Shown: in pieces, positions 8,534-17,725 of the stretch
How positions within the stretch are numbered: the first letter of the stretch is position 1
Layout: the number at the start of each line of letters is the position of its first letter
Notes under the pieces: model-generated
Database searches by the model: none
Told to the model about the DNA's origin: nothing
Seen by the model: only the letters and a program-made list of their open reading frames with translations
Program-made: the position numbers and the translations under genes
NCBI GenBank assembly: GCA_963760965.1
Contig: CAVXEW010000009.1
Location: 124,001-188,000, forward strand
Length of the DNA: 64,000 nt
DNA from: Pararhizobium_B sp963760965
Lineage (GTDB): Bacteria; Pseudomonadota; Alphaproteobacteria; Rhizobiales; Rhizobiaceae
Direction: 5' to 3'

Positions 8534-10521
8534 CAGAAGGAACTCCCGAGCATCATCCAGGTGACGAGCGCGGCGACGCCGATCAGCATCGCGAACGCAT
8601 AGTGATACAGATAGCCGGACTGCAGTCGGACGACGCGGCCGGTGATGTCCTGCACACGGGCAGCGATCCCGTCAGGCCCGAGCCTGTCGATGACCGCGCC
8701 GTCGCCTTCCTTCCACAGGAAGTAGCCGAGGCGCTTCGCGCTCCGCACGAACAGAAAGTCGTAGAGTTCGTCGAAATACCACTTGTTGAGCAGGAACAGG
8801 TACAGGGCCTTGTGCTGCTCGGCCAGCCGGCGCGGCGTCTCCGGCGAGCGGATGTAGAAATACCAGGCCACGACGAAGCCGAGCGCCATAGCCAGGAAGG
8901 GGCTGAGGCTGGCCCATGCGGCGATGTGCTCGTAGTCGGCAAGTACCGTGTTCGACGGTAGCGTGAAGAGCGCGTGCTTCCAGAACTCGTGATAGCCCTC
9001 GCCAAAGAAATCCGACTTGAAGAGCATCCCGGCGAAGAGTGCGCCCGCCGACAGAACGTAGAGGGGCACGAGCATCACCTGGGGCGACTCGTGGACGTGA
9101 TGCATGACGTCCGCCGAGGCGCGCGGCTTGCCATGGAACGTCATGAAGATGAGGCGCCAGGAATAGAAGCTCGTGAACGCCGCGGCGATCACCAGCATCC
9201 AGAAGGCGAAGACGTTGAGCGGCGAGTGCGAGGAAAGCGACGCCTCGATGATCGCGTCCTTGGAGATGAAGCCGGCCGTGCCGATCGGAGTGAACGGGAT
9301 GCCGAAGCCCGTCAGCGCCAGGGTGCCGGCTATCATCGTCCAGTACGTCAGGGGAATGTGCTTCCGCAGGCCACCCATCCGGCGCATGTCCTGCTCGTCC
9401 GACATCGCGTGGATGACGGAGCCGGCGCACAGGAACAGCAGCGCCTTGAAGAAGGCGTGCGTGAAAAGGTGGAAGATGCCCGCGCCGTAGGCGCCGATGC
9501 CCATTGCGGCGAACATGTATCCGAGCTGGGAGCAGGTCGAATAGGCGATGACGCGCTTGATGTCGTTCTGCACCAGCCCGACTGTCGCGGCAAAGAAGGC
9601 CGTGACCGAACCGATGATGGTGACGAACTCCAGGGCCGTCGGCGACAGCTCGAAGAGCGGAGACATGCGTGCCACCAGGAAGACGCCGGCCGTCACCATC
9701 GTCGCGGCATGGATGAGCGCGGAGACGGGCGTCGGGCCCTCCATGGCGTCCGGGAGCCAGGTGTGCAGGAAGAACTGCGCCGACTTGCCCATGGCTCCCA
9801 TGAAGAGAAGCAGGCACACAGCGGTGATCGCACCCTGCCTGTCGAGATGCATTCCGAAGAGATTTATCACAATCTTCGCGGCATCTGCCGATCCCGCCTT
9901 CGGCAGGAAATCATGGGCGTTGGCGAAGACGGTTTCGAGATTGATCGAGCCGAAAAGCACGAAGACGCCGAAGATGCCGAGCGCGAAGCCGAAGTCGCCG
10001 ATGCGGTTCACGACGAATGCCTTGATGGCTGCGGCGCATGCTGCGGGCCGCCGGTACCAGAAGCCGATAAGCAGATAGGAAGCGAGACCCACGCCCTCCC
10101 AGCCGAAGAACAGCTGGAGCAGGTTGTTCGACGTCACCAGCATGAGCATGGCGAAGGTGAAGAGCGAAAGATATGCGAAGAACCGCGGCCGGTGCGGATC
10201 GTGATGCATGTAGCCGATCGAGTAGATGTGGACCAGCGTCGAGACCGTCGTCACGACCACCAGCATGACCACCGTCAGCGTGTCGATCCTAAGCTGCCAG
10301 TCGACGGCGAGGTTGCCCGACGTGATCCAGCGGAAGACCTCGACGTGGAACAGCTGCGTTTCCCCGAGACCGACGGAGAAGAATGCGATCCAGGCAAGCA
10401 CCAGCGAGACGAGCATCAGCGCACAGGTGACATATTCCGAGGCCTTGGCGCCGATCGAGCGACCGAACAGGCCCGCGATGATTGCGCCGAGAAGCGGCAG
10501 GAAGACGATGGCGACATACAT
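8533..10521 (-). CDS. nuoL: NADH-quinone oxidoreductase subunit L
   Basis: Largest antiporter-like subunit of complex I, at the distal tip of the membrane arm. It is 662 aa with some 16 hydrophobic segments. Core motifs are LFFGWEGVGLASYLLIGFW, FFLHTWLPDAMEGPTPVSAL and NDIKRVIAYSTCSQLGYM. The C-terminal part (ELYDFLFVRSAKRLGYFLW and the closing hydrophobic segment) fits the lateral helix and terminal helix of this subunit. It lies between nuoK and nuoM. Confidence 0.97.
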   Translation of the reverse strand: MYVAIVFLPLLGAIIAGLFGRSIGAKASEYVTCALMLVSLVLAWIAFFSVGLGETQLFHVEVFRWITSGNLAVDWQLRIDTLTVVMLVVVTTVSTLVHIYSIGYMHHDPHRPRFFAYLSLFTFAMLMLVTSNNLLQLFFGWEGVGLASYLLIGFWYRRPAACAAAIKAFVVNRIGDFGFALGIFGVFVLFGSINLETVFANAHDFLPKAGSADAAKIVINLFGMHLDRQGAITAVCLLLFMGAMGKSAQFFLHTWLPDAMEGPTPVSALIHAATMVTAGVFLVARMSPLFELSPTALEFVTIIGSVTAFFAATVGLVQNDIKRVIAYSTCSQLGYMFAAMGIGAYGAGIFHLFTHAFFKALLFLCAGSVIHAMSDEQDMRRMGGLRKHIPLTYWTMIAGTLALTGFGIPFTPIGTAGFISKDAIIEASLSSHSPLNVFAFWMLVIAAAFTSFYSWRLIFMTFHGKPRASADVMHHVHESPQVMLVPLYVLSAGALFAGMLFKSDFFGEGYHEFWKHALFTLPSNTVLADYEHIAAWASLSPFLAMALGFVVAWYFYIRSPETPRRLAEQHKALYLFLLNKWYFDELYDFLFVRSAKRLGYFLWKEGDGAVIDRLGPDGIAARVQDITGRVVRLQSGYLYHYAFAMLIGVAALVTWMMLGSSF

Positions 10522-10527
10522 GGCGGG

Positions 10528-10836
10528 TCAGCCCTTCATCGTGTTGACGTCGGCGACGGCGATGGAGCCGCGATTTCGATAGAAGACAACGAGGATCGCC
10601 AGGCCGATGGCGGCTTCGGCGGCGGCGACGGTCAGGATGAACAGGGCGAAGACCTGGCCGACGATGTCGTTGAGGTAGGCCGAGAACGCCACCATGTTCA
10701 GGTTGACCGCCAGCAGGATCAGCTCGACGGACATCAGGATGACGATGATGTTCTTGCGGTTCAGGAAGATGCCGAAGACGCCGAGCGTAAAGAGTATGGC
10801 GCTGACGGTGAGGTAGTGGGCTAGTCCGATTTCCAT
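10528..10836 (-). CDS. nuoK: NADH-quinone oxidoreductase subunit K
   Basis: 102-aa subunit with three membrane helices, homologous to the MrpC family. It begins MEIGLAHYLTVSAILFTLG at 10836, ignoring a longer open frame upstream that overlaps nuoJ. The conserved membrane glutamates are visible in MSVELILLAVN and AAAEAAIGLA; they belong to the proton-translocation E-channel. It is 6 bases from nuoL and 23 from nuoJ. Confidence 0.97.
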   Translation of the reverse strand: MEIGLAHYLTVSAILFTLGVFGIFLNRKNIIVILMSVELILLAVNLNMVAFSAYLNDIVGQVFALFILTVAAAEAAIGLAILVVFYRNRGSIAVADVNTMKG

Positions 10837-10859
10837 GGTTCTGCTCCTCGCTCGGCGGC

Positions 10860-11474
10860 CTATATGCCCTGCCCCGGCTTCACCTTGACCACTTCGACTG
10901 CGGTCTCGGGTGTGCGGGCCACCTGCTGGGCGATGTTCTGGCGTTTGACGTCCCGCCGGTGCTGCAAGGTCAGCACGATGGCGCCGACCATGGCGACGAG
11001 CAGGACCATTCCGGCGATCTGGAAGAAGTAGATGTAGTCGGTATAGAGCACGTCGCCGAGCGCGGCAGTGTTGCTGCGCACGTCGAGCGGCGGGATCGGG
11101 TGTCCCACATGGGCGACGATGTCCGGCGACAGGATGCTGCCGCCAAGCACGACGATGAGCTCGGCGAGCAGGATGATCCCTATCAATGCACCGACAGGCG
11201 CATATTCGAGCACCCCAGAGCGCAGCTCTGCAAAGTCGATGTCCAGCATCATGACGACGAACAGGAAGAGCACCGCGACGGCGCCGACATAGACGACGAG
11301 GAGGATCATCGCCAGGAATTCCGCACCCGTGAGCAGGAAGAGCCCCGCCGCGTTGAAGAAGGTGAGGATCAGAAACAACACCGAATGCACCGGGTTGCGC
11401 GCCGCGATCACCATGAAGGCGGACGCCACGGCGATAAAGGCGAAGATATAGAAAAACAGAGCCTGGAGACCCAT
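10860..11474 (-). CDS. nuoJ: NADH-quinone oxidoreductase subunit J
   Basis: 204-aa membrane subunit with about five helices next to the E-channel. The family block GAEFLAMILLVVYVGAVAVL and the following FVVMMLDID are present. The C-terminus is soluble and charged (QHRRDVKRQNIAQQVART). It is preceded by a 136-base gap after nuoI that contains a palindrome, the longest gap inside the nuo operon. Confidence 0.96.
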   Translation of the reverse strand: MGLQALFFYIFAFIAVASAFMVIAARNPVHSVLFLILTFFNAAGLFLLTGAEFLAMILLVVYVGAVAVLFLFVVMMLDIDFAELRSGVLEYAPVGALIGIILLAELIVVLGGSILSPDIVAHVGHPIPPLDVRSNTAALGDVLYTDYIYFFQIAGMVLLVAMVGAIVLTLQHRRDVKRQNIAQQVARTPETAVEVVKVKPGQGI

Positions 11475-11575
11475 GAGAAGTGCCTTTTTCGTCTATTCCC
11501 CCGGAGGCGACGGCCATGCGCCGCCGCTCCGAACGGACGCGCCGGGTCCCGCCCGGTCACGCCTCCAATTGCTCC

Positions 11576-11594
11576 GGTCCGGCTCGCCCGGACC
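11576..11594 (-). repeat. Intergenic hairpin between nuoI and nuoJ
   Basis: A perfect 7-bp inverted repeat GGTCCGG / CCGGACC with a 5-base loop lies in the 136-base nuoI-nuoJ gap. No T-run follows, so it is not a standard terminator. The same stem sequence recurs between soxA and soxZ, and a related longer hairpin precedes nuoG. Confidence 0.55.
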
Positions 11595-11610
11595 GCTTGT
11601 CGCGATCGAC

Positions 11611-12105
11611 TTACCTGTACGGCGCGTCCATCGCAATGTTGTGCGCGACCTCCCGCTCCCACCGGTCGCCGTTTTCGAGGAGCTTGTCCTTGTCGTAGTA
11701 GAGCTCTTCGCGCGTCTCGGTGGAAAACTCGAAGTTCGGGCCTTCCACGATGGCATCGACCGGACAGGCTTCCTGGCAGAAGCCGCAGTAGATGCATTTC
11801 ACCATGTCGATGTCGTAGCGCACCGTGCGCCGGGTGCCGTCGTTCCGCCGCGGACCGGCCTCGATCGTGATCGCCTGGGCGGGACAGATGGCCTCGCAGA
11901 GCTTGCAGGCGATGCAGCGCTCCTGCCCGTTGGGATAGCGGCGCAACGCGTGCTCCCCCCTGAAGCGCGGACTGACCGGTCCCTTCTCGAACGGATAGTT
12001 GATCGTTGCCTTCGGCCTGAAGAAGTAGCGCATCGACAAGCCGACGGCCTGAACGAACTCCTTCAGAAACAAGGCATTGGCGGCTTGTGAAAGACCAGCC
12101 ATCAT
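11611..12105 (-). CDS. nuoI: NADH-quinone oxidoreductase subunit I
   Basis: 164-aa ferredoxin-like subunit carrying the N6a and N6b [4Fe-4S] clusters that pass electrons to NuoB. Two motifs are visible, CIACKLCEAICP and CIYCGFCQEACP. It has the usual N-terminal amphipathic region (GLSMRYFFRPKATINYPFEKG). The start is ATGATG at 12105/12102; the TGA of the preceding small gene overlaps it (ATGA), which implies coupled translation. Confidence 0.97.
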   Translation of the reverse strand: MMAGLSQAANALFLKEFVQAVGLSMRYFFRPKATINYPFEKGPVSPRFRGEHALRRYPNGQERCIACKLCEAICPAQAITIEAGPRRNDGTRRTVRYDIDMVKCIYCGFCQEACPVDAIVEGPNFEFSTETREELYYDKDKLLENGDRWEREVAHNIAMDAPYR

Positions 12106-12293
12106 TGACCTCCAATCGCGTCGGCCACGAACCAGCCGACCAGCGGGAAGAGCACGAACTGGCTCGCTCCCACGATATTGAGAACTTTCTTCGTCTCAGG
12201 CAGGTCGACGCGCCTGGAAAGGGCGCGGAGGAAGATCATCTCGACCCCCGCGAGCACCAGTCCGAACAGCGCCCCGATCACGCCAAGAGACAT
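12102..12293 (-). CDS. Small membrane protein between nuoH and nuoI
   Basis: 63-aa frame beginning MSLGVIGALFGLVLAGVEM just after the nuoH stop and ending with a TGA that overlaps the nuoI ATG. Two hydrophobic segments (about 3-22 and 41-60) flank a short basic and acidic loop (RRVDLPETKK). An alternative ATG at 12305 overlaps nuoH. No standard Nuo subunit matches. Tight coupling on both sides and an intact frame suggest a real small inner-membrane protein, perhaps a complex I accessory or assembly factor. Function is unknown. Confidence 0.7.
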   Translation of the reverse strand: MSLGVIGALFGLVLAGVEMIFLRALSRRVDLPETKKVLNIVGASQFVLFPLVGWFVADAIGGQ

Positions 12294-12295
12294 GA

Positions 12296-13339
12296 TCACG
12301 CCCATCCCGTCAGCTTGAGGACGAAGGCGACGATGACCACCATTGCGAGCGACAGCGGCAGGAAGACCTTCCAGCCGAGGCGCATCAGCTGGTCGTACCG
12401 GTAGCGCGGCACGAAAGCCTTCACCAGCGCGAACATGAAGAAGACGAAGCAGACCTTCAGGACAAACCAGACAATGCCTGGCACCCAGTTGAGCACAGCG
12501 ACGTCGATCGGCGGCAGCCATCCGCCAAGGAAGAGAATCGTCGTCAGCGCACAGAGCAGAACGATCGCCGCGTACTCGCCCAGCATGAACATCATGAAGG
12601 GCATCGAGGAATACTCGACCATGTAGCCGGCGACCAGCTCCGATTCGGCCTCGGGCAGATCGAAGGGCGGGCGGTTCGTCTCGGCCAGCGACGAGATGAA
12701 GAACACGATGAACATCGGGAACAGCGACAGCCAGTGCCAGTCGAGGAACGAATTCGGCAGTCCGAGCTTGGTGCCGAGCCCGACCTTCTGCGAAAGGACG
12801 ATGTCCGTCAGGTTGAGCGAGCCGACGGTCAGCAGCACCGTGATGATCACGAACCCGATCGAAACCTCGTAGGAAACCATTTGCGCGGCGGAGCGGAGAG
12901 CGCCCAGGAAAGGATATTTCGAGTTCGACGCCCAGCCCGCCATGATGACGCCGTAAACCTCCAGCGAGGATATGGCGAATATGTAGAGGATGCCGACATT
13001 GATGTTCGCGACGGCCCAGTTCTGGTTGAGCGGGATCACGGCCCAGGTGGCAAGCGCCAGCGTCACGGAGACGAGCGGCGCAAGGAGGAAAACGCCCTTG
13101 TTGGCGCTCGCCGGCACGATCGGCTCCTTCAGCGCCAGCTTGAGCAGGTCGGCGAAGGACTGCAGCAGGCCCCACGGACCGACGACGTTCGGCCCCCGGC
13201 GCATCTGCACCGCCGCCCAGATCTTGCGATCCGCAAGCAGGATATAGGCGATGAAGAGCAGCAGGCAGACGAGAAGCAGCAGCGACTCGCCCAGCATGAT
13301 CAGTCCCGGCAGGACATATGTGGCGAAAAATCCGTCCAT
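12296..13339 (-). CDS. nuoH: NADH-quinone oxidoreductase subunit H
   Basis: 347-aa membrane subunit that forms most of the quinone-binding chamber at the junction of the two arms. It starts MDGFFATYVLPGLIML at 13339; the longer upstream frame is not part of the protein. Family motifs include ADRKIWAAVQMRRGPNVVGPW, SLAETNRPPFDLPEAESELV and YSSMPFMMFMLGEY. It is 20 bases downstream of nuoG. Confidence 0.97.
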   Translation of the reverse strand: MDGFFATYVLPGLIMLGESLLLLVCLLLFIAYILLADRKIWAAVQMRRGPNVVGPWGLLQSFADLLKLALKEPIVPASANKGVFLLAPLVSVTLALATWAVIPLNQNWAVANINVGILYIFAISSLEVYGVIMAGWASNSKYPFLGALRSAAQMVSYEVSIGFVIITVLLTVGSLNLTDIVLSQKVGLGTKLGLPNSFLDWHWLSLFPMFIVFFISSLAETNRPPFDLPEAESELVAGYMVEYSSMPFMMFMLGEYAAIVLLCALTTILFLGGWLPPIDVAVLNWVPGIVWFVLKVCFVFFMFALVKAFVPRYRYDQLMRLGWKVFLPLSLAMVVIVAFVLKLTGWA

Positions 13340-13359
13340 GGTCTTGCGCTTTCTACCCC

Positions 13360-15456
13360 CTACTCGGCCGCTGCCCTTGTTTCGCCCCGCGCCAGCGCCG
13401 AACATTCGGCCATGACAGCCGAGGCGCGGGCTATCGGGTTGGTCAAATAGAAGTCTTTGACCGGCGACGCAAATACGGAGTTGTCGAGGTCGCCCGCTTT
13501 CTTGGCAATTGCGGCAAATCCGCCCGACACCGTCTCGAAATCACCGGCCCGGATCTCGTCGACCGCCGCGAAATGCGGATGTGCGAGATAAAGCCGGGCC
13601 CGGAGGGCATTGAGCGAATCGAACGGCAACTTGTGGCCGAGCACGTCCGAAAGGGCGCGGATGATCGCCCAGTCTTCGCGCGCGTCGCCGGGCGCGAAGC
13701 CGGCGCGATTCGCCAGCTGCACACGACCTTCGGTGTTCACGTACGTCCCGGACTTTTCCGTATAGGCGGCCGCCGGCAATATGACGTCCGCATGGTGCGC
13801 CCCGACATCGCCGTGCGTACCGATGTAGACCGTGAACCCTGCGGTCTTGCGCGTCATGTCGAGCTCGTCGGCTCCGAGCAGGAAGAGGACGTCCGTATCG
13901 GTGAGCATCTGCTGCGCGTTCATGCCGCCCTCGCCCGGAACGAAGCCGAGGTCGAGGCCGCCGACCCGCGCAGCTGCAGTATGGATGACGCCGAAGCCGT
14001 TCCACCCTTCCTTGATAGCGCCGGCCATGTCGGCGAGCCGGGCGATGTGGCCGAGCAGCGACAGGCTGTCGCCGCGCGCCAGGGCGCCCTGCCCGACGAC
14101 GATCATCGGCCGCTCGGCCTTCTTCATCGTCTCGAGGAAGGAGTGCTTGCCGTCGATCAGTTCCGCAAGCGTCTCCGCGCCGGCGCCGAGGTAGTCGTAG
14201 TCGTAGCGCAAGTCCGCGTTCTCGCCGATCACTGCGATCGGGAACGGCGCGTTCATGCGCCAGCGCTTGCGGATGCGTGCGTTGAGAACCGAGGCCTCGA
14301 AACGCGGATTGGAACCGACGATCAGAAGCGCGTCCGCGTCCTCGATCCCTTCGATCGTGGGATTGAACAGGTAGGAGGCCCGGCCGAAGGCGGGATCGAG
14401 AACCGACCCGTCCTGCCGGCAGTCGAGGTTGGTCGAGCCGAGCTCTGCCATCAGCTCCTTCAGGGCGTACATTTCCTCGACCGTCGCGAGGTCGCCCGCT
14501 ATGGCCCCGATCTTGTTCGCCGTCGTCGAATTGACCGCAGCGGCGATCGCGCCGAAGGCCTGATTCCATGTCGCCGGCTGGAAACGGCCGTCGACCTTCA
14601 CATAAGGCTTGTCGAGACGCTGGGTTCTCAGGCCGTCCCAGATGAAGCGGGTCTTGTCCGAGATCCACTCCTCGTTCACCGCCTCGTTGACGCGCGGCAT
14701 GATGCGCATGACCTCCCGTCCACGCGTATCCACCCGGATCGCCGATCCGCAGGCGTCCATCACGTCGATCGACTCGGTCTTGCCGAGTTCCCACGGTCGC
14801 GCCTGGAACGCATAGGGCTTCGACGTCAGCGCCCCCACCGGGCACAGGTCAATGACGTTGCCCTGGAGCTCCGACGTCATCGCATGCTCGAGATAGGTGG
14901 TGATCTCGGCATCTTCGCCGCGGCCGATCAGCCCGAGCTCGGAGATGCCGGCGACCTCGGTGGTGAACCGGACGCACCGCGTGCAGTGAATGCAGCGGTT
15001 CATGATCGTCTTGACGAGCGGGCCGATATACTTGTCCTCGACGGCGCGCTTGTTCTCCTGGTAGCGCGAGGCATCCATGCCGAACGCCATCGCCTGGTCC
15101 TGCAGGTCGCATTCCCCGCCCTGGTCGCAGATCGGGCAGTCGAGCGGATGGTTGATGAGCAGGAACTCCATCACGCCTTCGCGCGCCTTCTTGACCATCG
15201 GCGTGTTGGTGAAGACTTCGGGCGGCTCGCCGTTCGGTCCCGGGCGGAGGTCGCGCACGCCCATCGCGCAAGAGGCGGCCGGCTTGGGCGGACCGCCCTT
15301 CACCTCGACAAGGCACATGCGGCAGTTGCCGGCGATCGACAGCCGCTCGTGGAAGCAGAACCGCGGAATCTCGGCTCCGGCATCCTCGCATGCCTGCAGC
15401 AGCGTGTAGTGATCCGGAACCTCGATCTCGTTTCCGTCGACCTTGATCTTAGCCAT
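13360..15456 (-). CDS. nuoG: NADH-quinone oxidoreductase subunit G
   Basis: Peripheral-arm subunit of 698 aa carrying several iron-sulfur clusters. The N-terminal [2Fe-2S] domain has CFHERLSIAGNCRMC. Then come NHPLDCPICDQGGECDLQD (including the His ligand of N5) and the ferredoxin-type MNRCIHCTRCVRF region. The rest is a molybdopterin-oxidoreductase-like domain without an active molybdenum centre. A 10-bp-stem hairpin lies just upstream of its ribosome-binding site. Confidence 0.97.
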   Translation of the reverse strand: MAKIKVDGNEIEVPDHYTLLQACEDAGAEIPRFCFHERLSIAGNCRMCLVEVKGGPPKPAASCAMGVRDLRPGPNGEPPEVFTNTPMVKKAREGVMEFLLINHPLDCPICDQGGECDLQDQAMAFGMDASRYQENKRAVEDKYIGPLVKTIMNRCIHCTRCVRFTTEVAGISELGLIGRGEDAEITTYLEHAMTSELQGNVIDLCPVGALTSKPYAFQARPWELGKTESIDVMDACGSAIRVDTRGREVMRIMPRVNEAVNEEWISDKTRFIWDGLRTQRLDKPYVKVDGRFQPATWNQAFGAIAAAVNSTTANKIGAIAGDLATVEEMYALKELMAELGSTNLDCRQDGSVLDPAFGRASYLFNPTIEGIEDADALLIVGSNPRFEASVLNARIRKRWRMNAPFPIAVIGENADLRYDYDYLGAGAETLAELIDGKHSFLETMKKAERPMIVVGQGALARGDSLSLLGHIARLADMAGAIKEGWNGFGVIHTAAARVGGLDLGFVPGEGGMNAQQMLTDTDVLFLLGADELDMTRKTAGFTVYIGTHGDVGAHHADVILPAAAYTEKSGTYVNTEGRVQLANRAGFAPGDAREDWAIIRALSDVLGHKLPFDSLNALRARLYLAHPHFAAVDEIRAGDFETVSGGFAAIAKKAGDLDNSVFASPVKDFYLTNPIARASAVMAECSALARGETRAAAE

Positions 15457-15471
15457 GCTTCACTTTCCCTC

Positions 15472-15503
15472 AAGCCCGGACCGGGCGCTCCCCGTCCGGG
15501 CTT
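15472..15503 (-). repeat. Hairpin in the nuoG leader
   Basis: A perfect 10-bp inverted repeat (AAGCCCGGAC / GTCCGGGCTT) with a 12-base loop ends only about 15 bases before the nuoG start codon. In the operon mRNA it would form a strong stem next to the ribosome-binding site. It shares the GTCCGG core with hairpins at 11576 and 57956. Confidence 0.6.
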
Positions 15504-15532
15504 CACGAACGCCGGAATCGCTCCGGCAGTTG

Positions 15533-16303
15533 CTAGTTTCTGCTCCCGGCAAGCGTCTTCGCCTGCGCCTGCCAGGTGTCGCGTTCAATACGGCCCTTGA
15601 ATTGCAGATAGTCGTCGAGCCAGGCGACCTCCTCCGGCGTCCATTCCACGATCTGGCCGAACGTCCAGATCCCGAGGCCGTTGAGCACTTGCTCCAGCTT
15701 CGGTCCGATGCCGGAAATCTGCTTCAGATCGTCCGGCGTCTCGGGCCTTGCGATCTCAGCCGGTTGCCGGAAGTCTTCCGGCGCAAGTTCGCCCTTGGCT
15801 TGCGGCTTCGGCGCCGCTGCCGGCAGTTCGCCGGTTTCCAGGACGGCGTGCGCGGCCGTGTCGGCAACTGCCTTGAGGTCGGAGACCGTCCCGGTCGACC
15901 TGGTCGAGGCTTCCGGTTCGGGCTTCGCGGCCTTCGGCGCCGGCTCCCTGGCCGGGGCATCCGGCGCCGGAGCAGGCCTGGACGGGCGCACAGCCTTCAG
16001 TCGCGGCGCCGGCTTGGCCGGTTTCGCGGCCCAACCCTCGGCAGACCAAGCGGCTGCGCCATCGAACAGCTGTTCTGCCGAAGGCAGGCCCATTCTGCGC
16101 GAAGCGTCGATCGCACCCTGCATGGATCCCATCATCATGCCGAGCATCTGCCCGGCGGCGGCCACGCCGAGCGCCGTGGCAGCAGCTGAAGCGGCCATCG
16201 GATGAATCATCAGAGGAGGGACGGGCATCGCTCGCATTTCCTTCATCCAGCCATCCATCACGGCATCCGGTCTCATTACATCAGGAAAAGAAAATTTCGA
16301 CAT
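15533..16303 (-). CDS. Nuo-operon protein with NuoE-type C-terminal domain
   Basis: 256-aa protein between nuoF and nuoG. The N-terminal third is hydrophobic and methionine-rich (AASAAATALGVAAAGQMLGMMMGS), and the middle is a Pro/Ala/Lys-rich linker. The C-terminal 70 residues contain DDLKQISGIGPKLEQVLNGL, a helix-hairpin-helix-like segment, followed by FKGRIERDTWQAQAKTLA. The same domain ends the NuoE of this operon, so the gene probably arose by domain copying. Its function is not known to me. Operon position suggests a complex I accessory protein. It has no cysteine motif and no enzyme signature. Confidence 0.85.
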   Translation of the reverse strand: MSKFSFPDVMRPDAVMDGWMKEMRAMPVPPLMIHPMAASAAATALGVAAAGQMLGMMMGSMQGAIDASRRMGLPSAEQLFDGAAAWSAEGWAAKPAKPAPRLKAVRPSRPAPAPDAPAREPAPKAAKPEPEASTRSTGTVSDLKAVADTAAHAVLETGELPAAAPKPQAKGELAPEDFRQPAEIARPETPDDLKQISGIGPKLEQVLNGLGIWTFGQIVEWTPEEVAWLDDYLQFKGRIERDTWQAQAKTLAGSRN

Positions 16304-16387
16304 CAGTTGGCTCCTTTGCCGTAGATCGTCTTTCCCCCGAAACGTTTCCTCGGAACGGCCATTCGCTGCGGCCGCTCTCTTGCTCTC

Positions 16388-17695
16388 TTATTCCGCTGCC
16401 TCGAGAACCGCCGGGCGGCTCTTGTCGGCATTGCGGGTGAACTCGTCGATCCTCCGCTCGATCTCCGGCCGGAAATGGCGGATCAGGCCCTGGATCGGCC
16501 ACGCCGCCGCATCTCCAAGCGCACAGATCGTGTGCCCCTCGATCTGCTTGGTGACGTCGAACAGCATGTCGATCTCGCGCTTCTGGGCACGACCGACGAC
16601 CATGCGCTCCATGACGCGCCACATCCAGCCCGTGCCCTCGCGGCAGGGCGTGCACTGTCCGCAGCTCTCGTGACGGTAGAAATAGGCGATGCGCGAAATC
16701 GCCTTCACGATGTCCGTCGACTTGTCCATGACGATCACCGCAGCCGTGCCGAGCCCGGACTTCAGGTCTCGCAGGCCATCGAAATCCATGGGGGCGTCCA
16801 TGATCTGGTCGGCCGGCACGAGAGGCACGGACGAGCCGCCCGGAATGACTGCGAGGAGGTTGTCCCAACCGCCGCGAATGCCGCCGCAATGGCGGTCGAT
16901 AAGCTCCCGGAACGGGATCGACATCGCCTCTTCGAATGTGCACGGACGTTCGACGTGCCCTGAAACGCAGAACAGCTTGGTCCCGGTGTTGTTCTCGCGA
17001 CCGAACCCCGCGAACCACCCCGCTCCCCGTCGCAGGATCGTCGGTGCCACCGCGATCGATTCGACGTTGTTGACCGTCGTCGGGCATCCGTAGAGGCCGA
17101 CATTGGCCGGGAACGGCGGCTTGAGGCGCGGCTGCCCCTTCTTGCCCTCCAGGCTCTCCAGAAGCGCGGTCTCCTCGCCGCAGATGTAGGCGCCCGCGCC
17201 ATGGTGGACGATAACGTCGAAGTCCCAGCCGCACTTGTTGTTGGCGCCCAGCAGCCCGGCCTCGTAGCACTCGTCGATCGCCGCCTGCAGTGCCTCGCGC
17301 TCGCGGATGTATTCGCCGCGGATGTAGATGTAGGCGTGGTGCGCCCCCATCGCGAAGCCGGCCACCACGCATCCCTCGATCAGCGTATGCGGATCATGGC
17401 GCATGATGTCCCGGTCCTTGCAGGTTCCGGGCTCGGATTCGTCCGCGTTGACGACCAGATAATGCGGACGGCCGTCGGACTCCTTCGGCATGAAGGACCA
17501 TTTGAGGCCCGTGGGAAAGCCGGCACCGCCGCGACCGCGCAGCCCCGACGCCTTCATCTCCGAAATGATCCAGTCGCGGCCCTTCTCGATCAGGCCCTTC
17601 GTGCCGTCCCAATGGCCGCGTTTCATCACGCCCTTCAGAGACTTGTCGTGGATGCCGTAGATGTTGGTGAAAATCCGATCCTTGTCTGCGAGCAT
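16388..17695 (-). CDS. nuoF: NADH-quinone oxidoreductase subunit F
   Basis: 435-aa NADH-binding subunit with FMN and the N3 [4Fe-4S] cluster, the entry point for NADH electrons. It has the glycine-rich NADH/FMN region SGLRGRGGAGFPTGLKWSF, GAGAYICGEETALLESLEGK and the C-terminal cluster motif SCGQCTPCREG with the later cysteine in HTICALGDAA. It is 30 bases downstream of nuoE. Confidence 0.97.
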   Translation of the reverse strand: MLADKDRIFTNIYGIHDKSLKGVMKRGHWDGTKGLIEKGRDWIISEMKASGLRGRGGAGFPTGLKWSFMPKESDGRPHYLVVNADESEPGTCKDRDIMRHDPHTLIEGCVVAGFAMGAHHAYIYIRGEYIREREALQAAIDECYEAGLLGANNKCGWDFDVIVHHGAGAYICGEETALLESLEGKKGQPRLKPPFPANVGLYGCPTTVNNVESIAVAPTILRRGAGWFAGFGRENNTGTKLFCVSGHVERPCTFEEAMSIPFRELIDRHCGGIRGGWDNLLAVIPGGSSVPLVPADQIMDAPMDFDGLRDLKSGLGTAAVIVMDKSTDIVKAISRIAYFYRHESCGQCTPCREGTGWMWRVMERMVVGRAQKREIDMLFDVTKQIEGHTICALGDAAAWPIQGLIRHFRPEIERRIDEFTRNADKSRPAVLEAAE

Positions 17696-17725
17696 GGCTT
17701 CACCCGTTCCTTTTCAATTCCACCA

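Noticed and set aside
13318..15600. A 760-codon open frame opposite nuoG
   Set aside because: NuoG is full length with every cluster motif; the antisense translation shows none.
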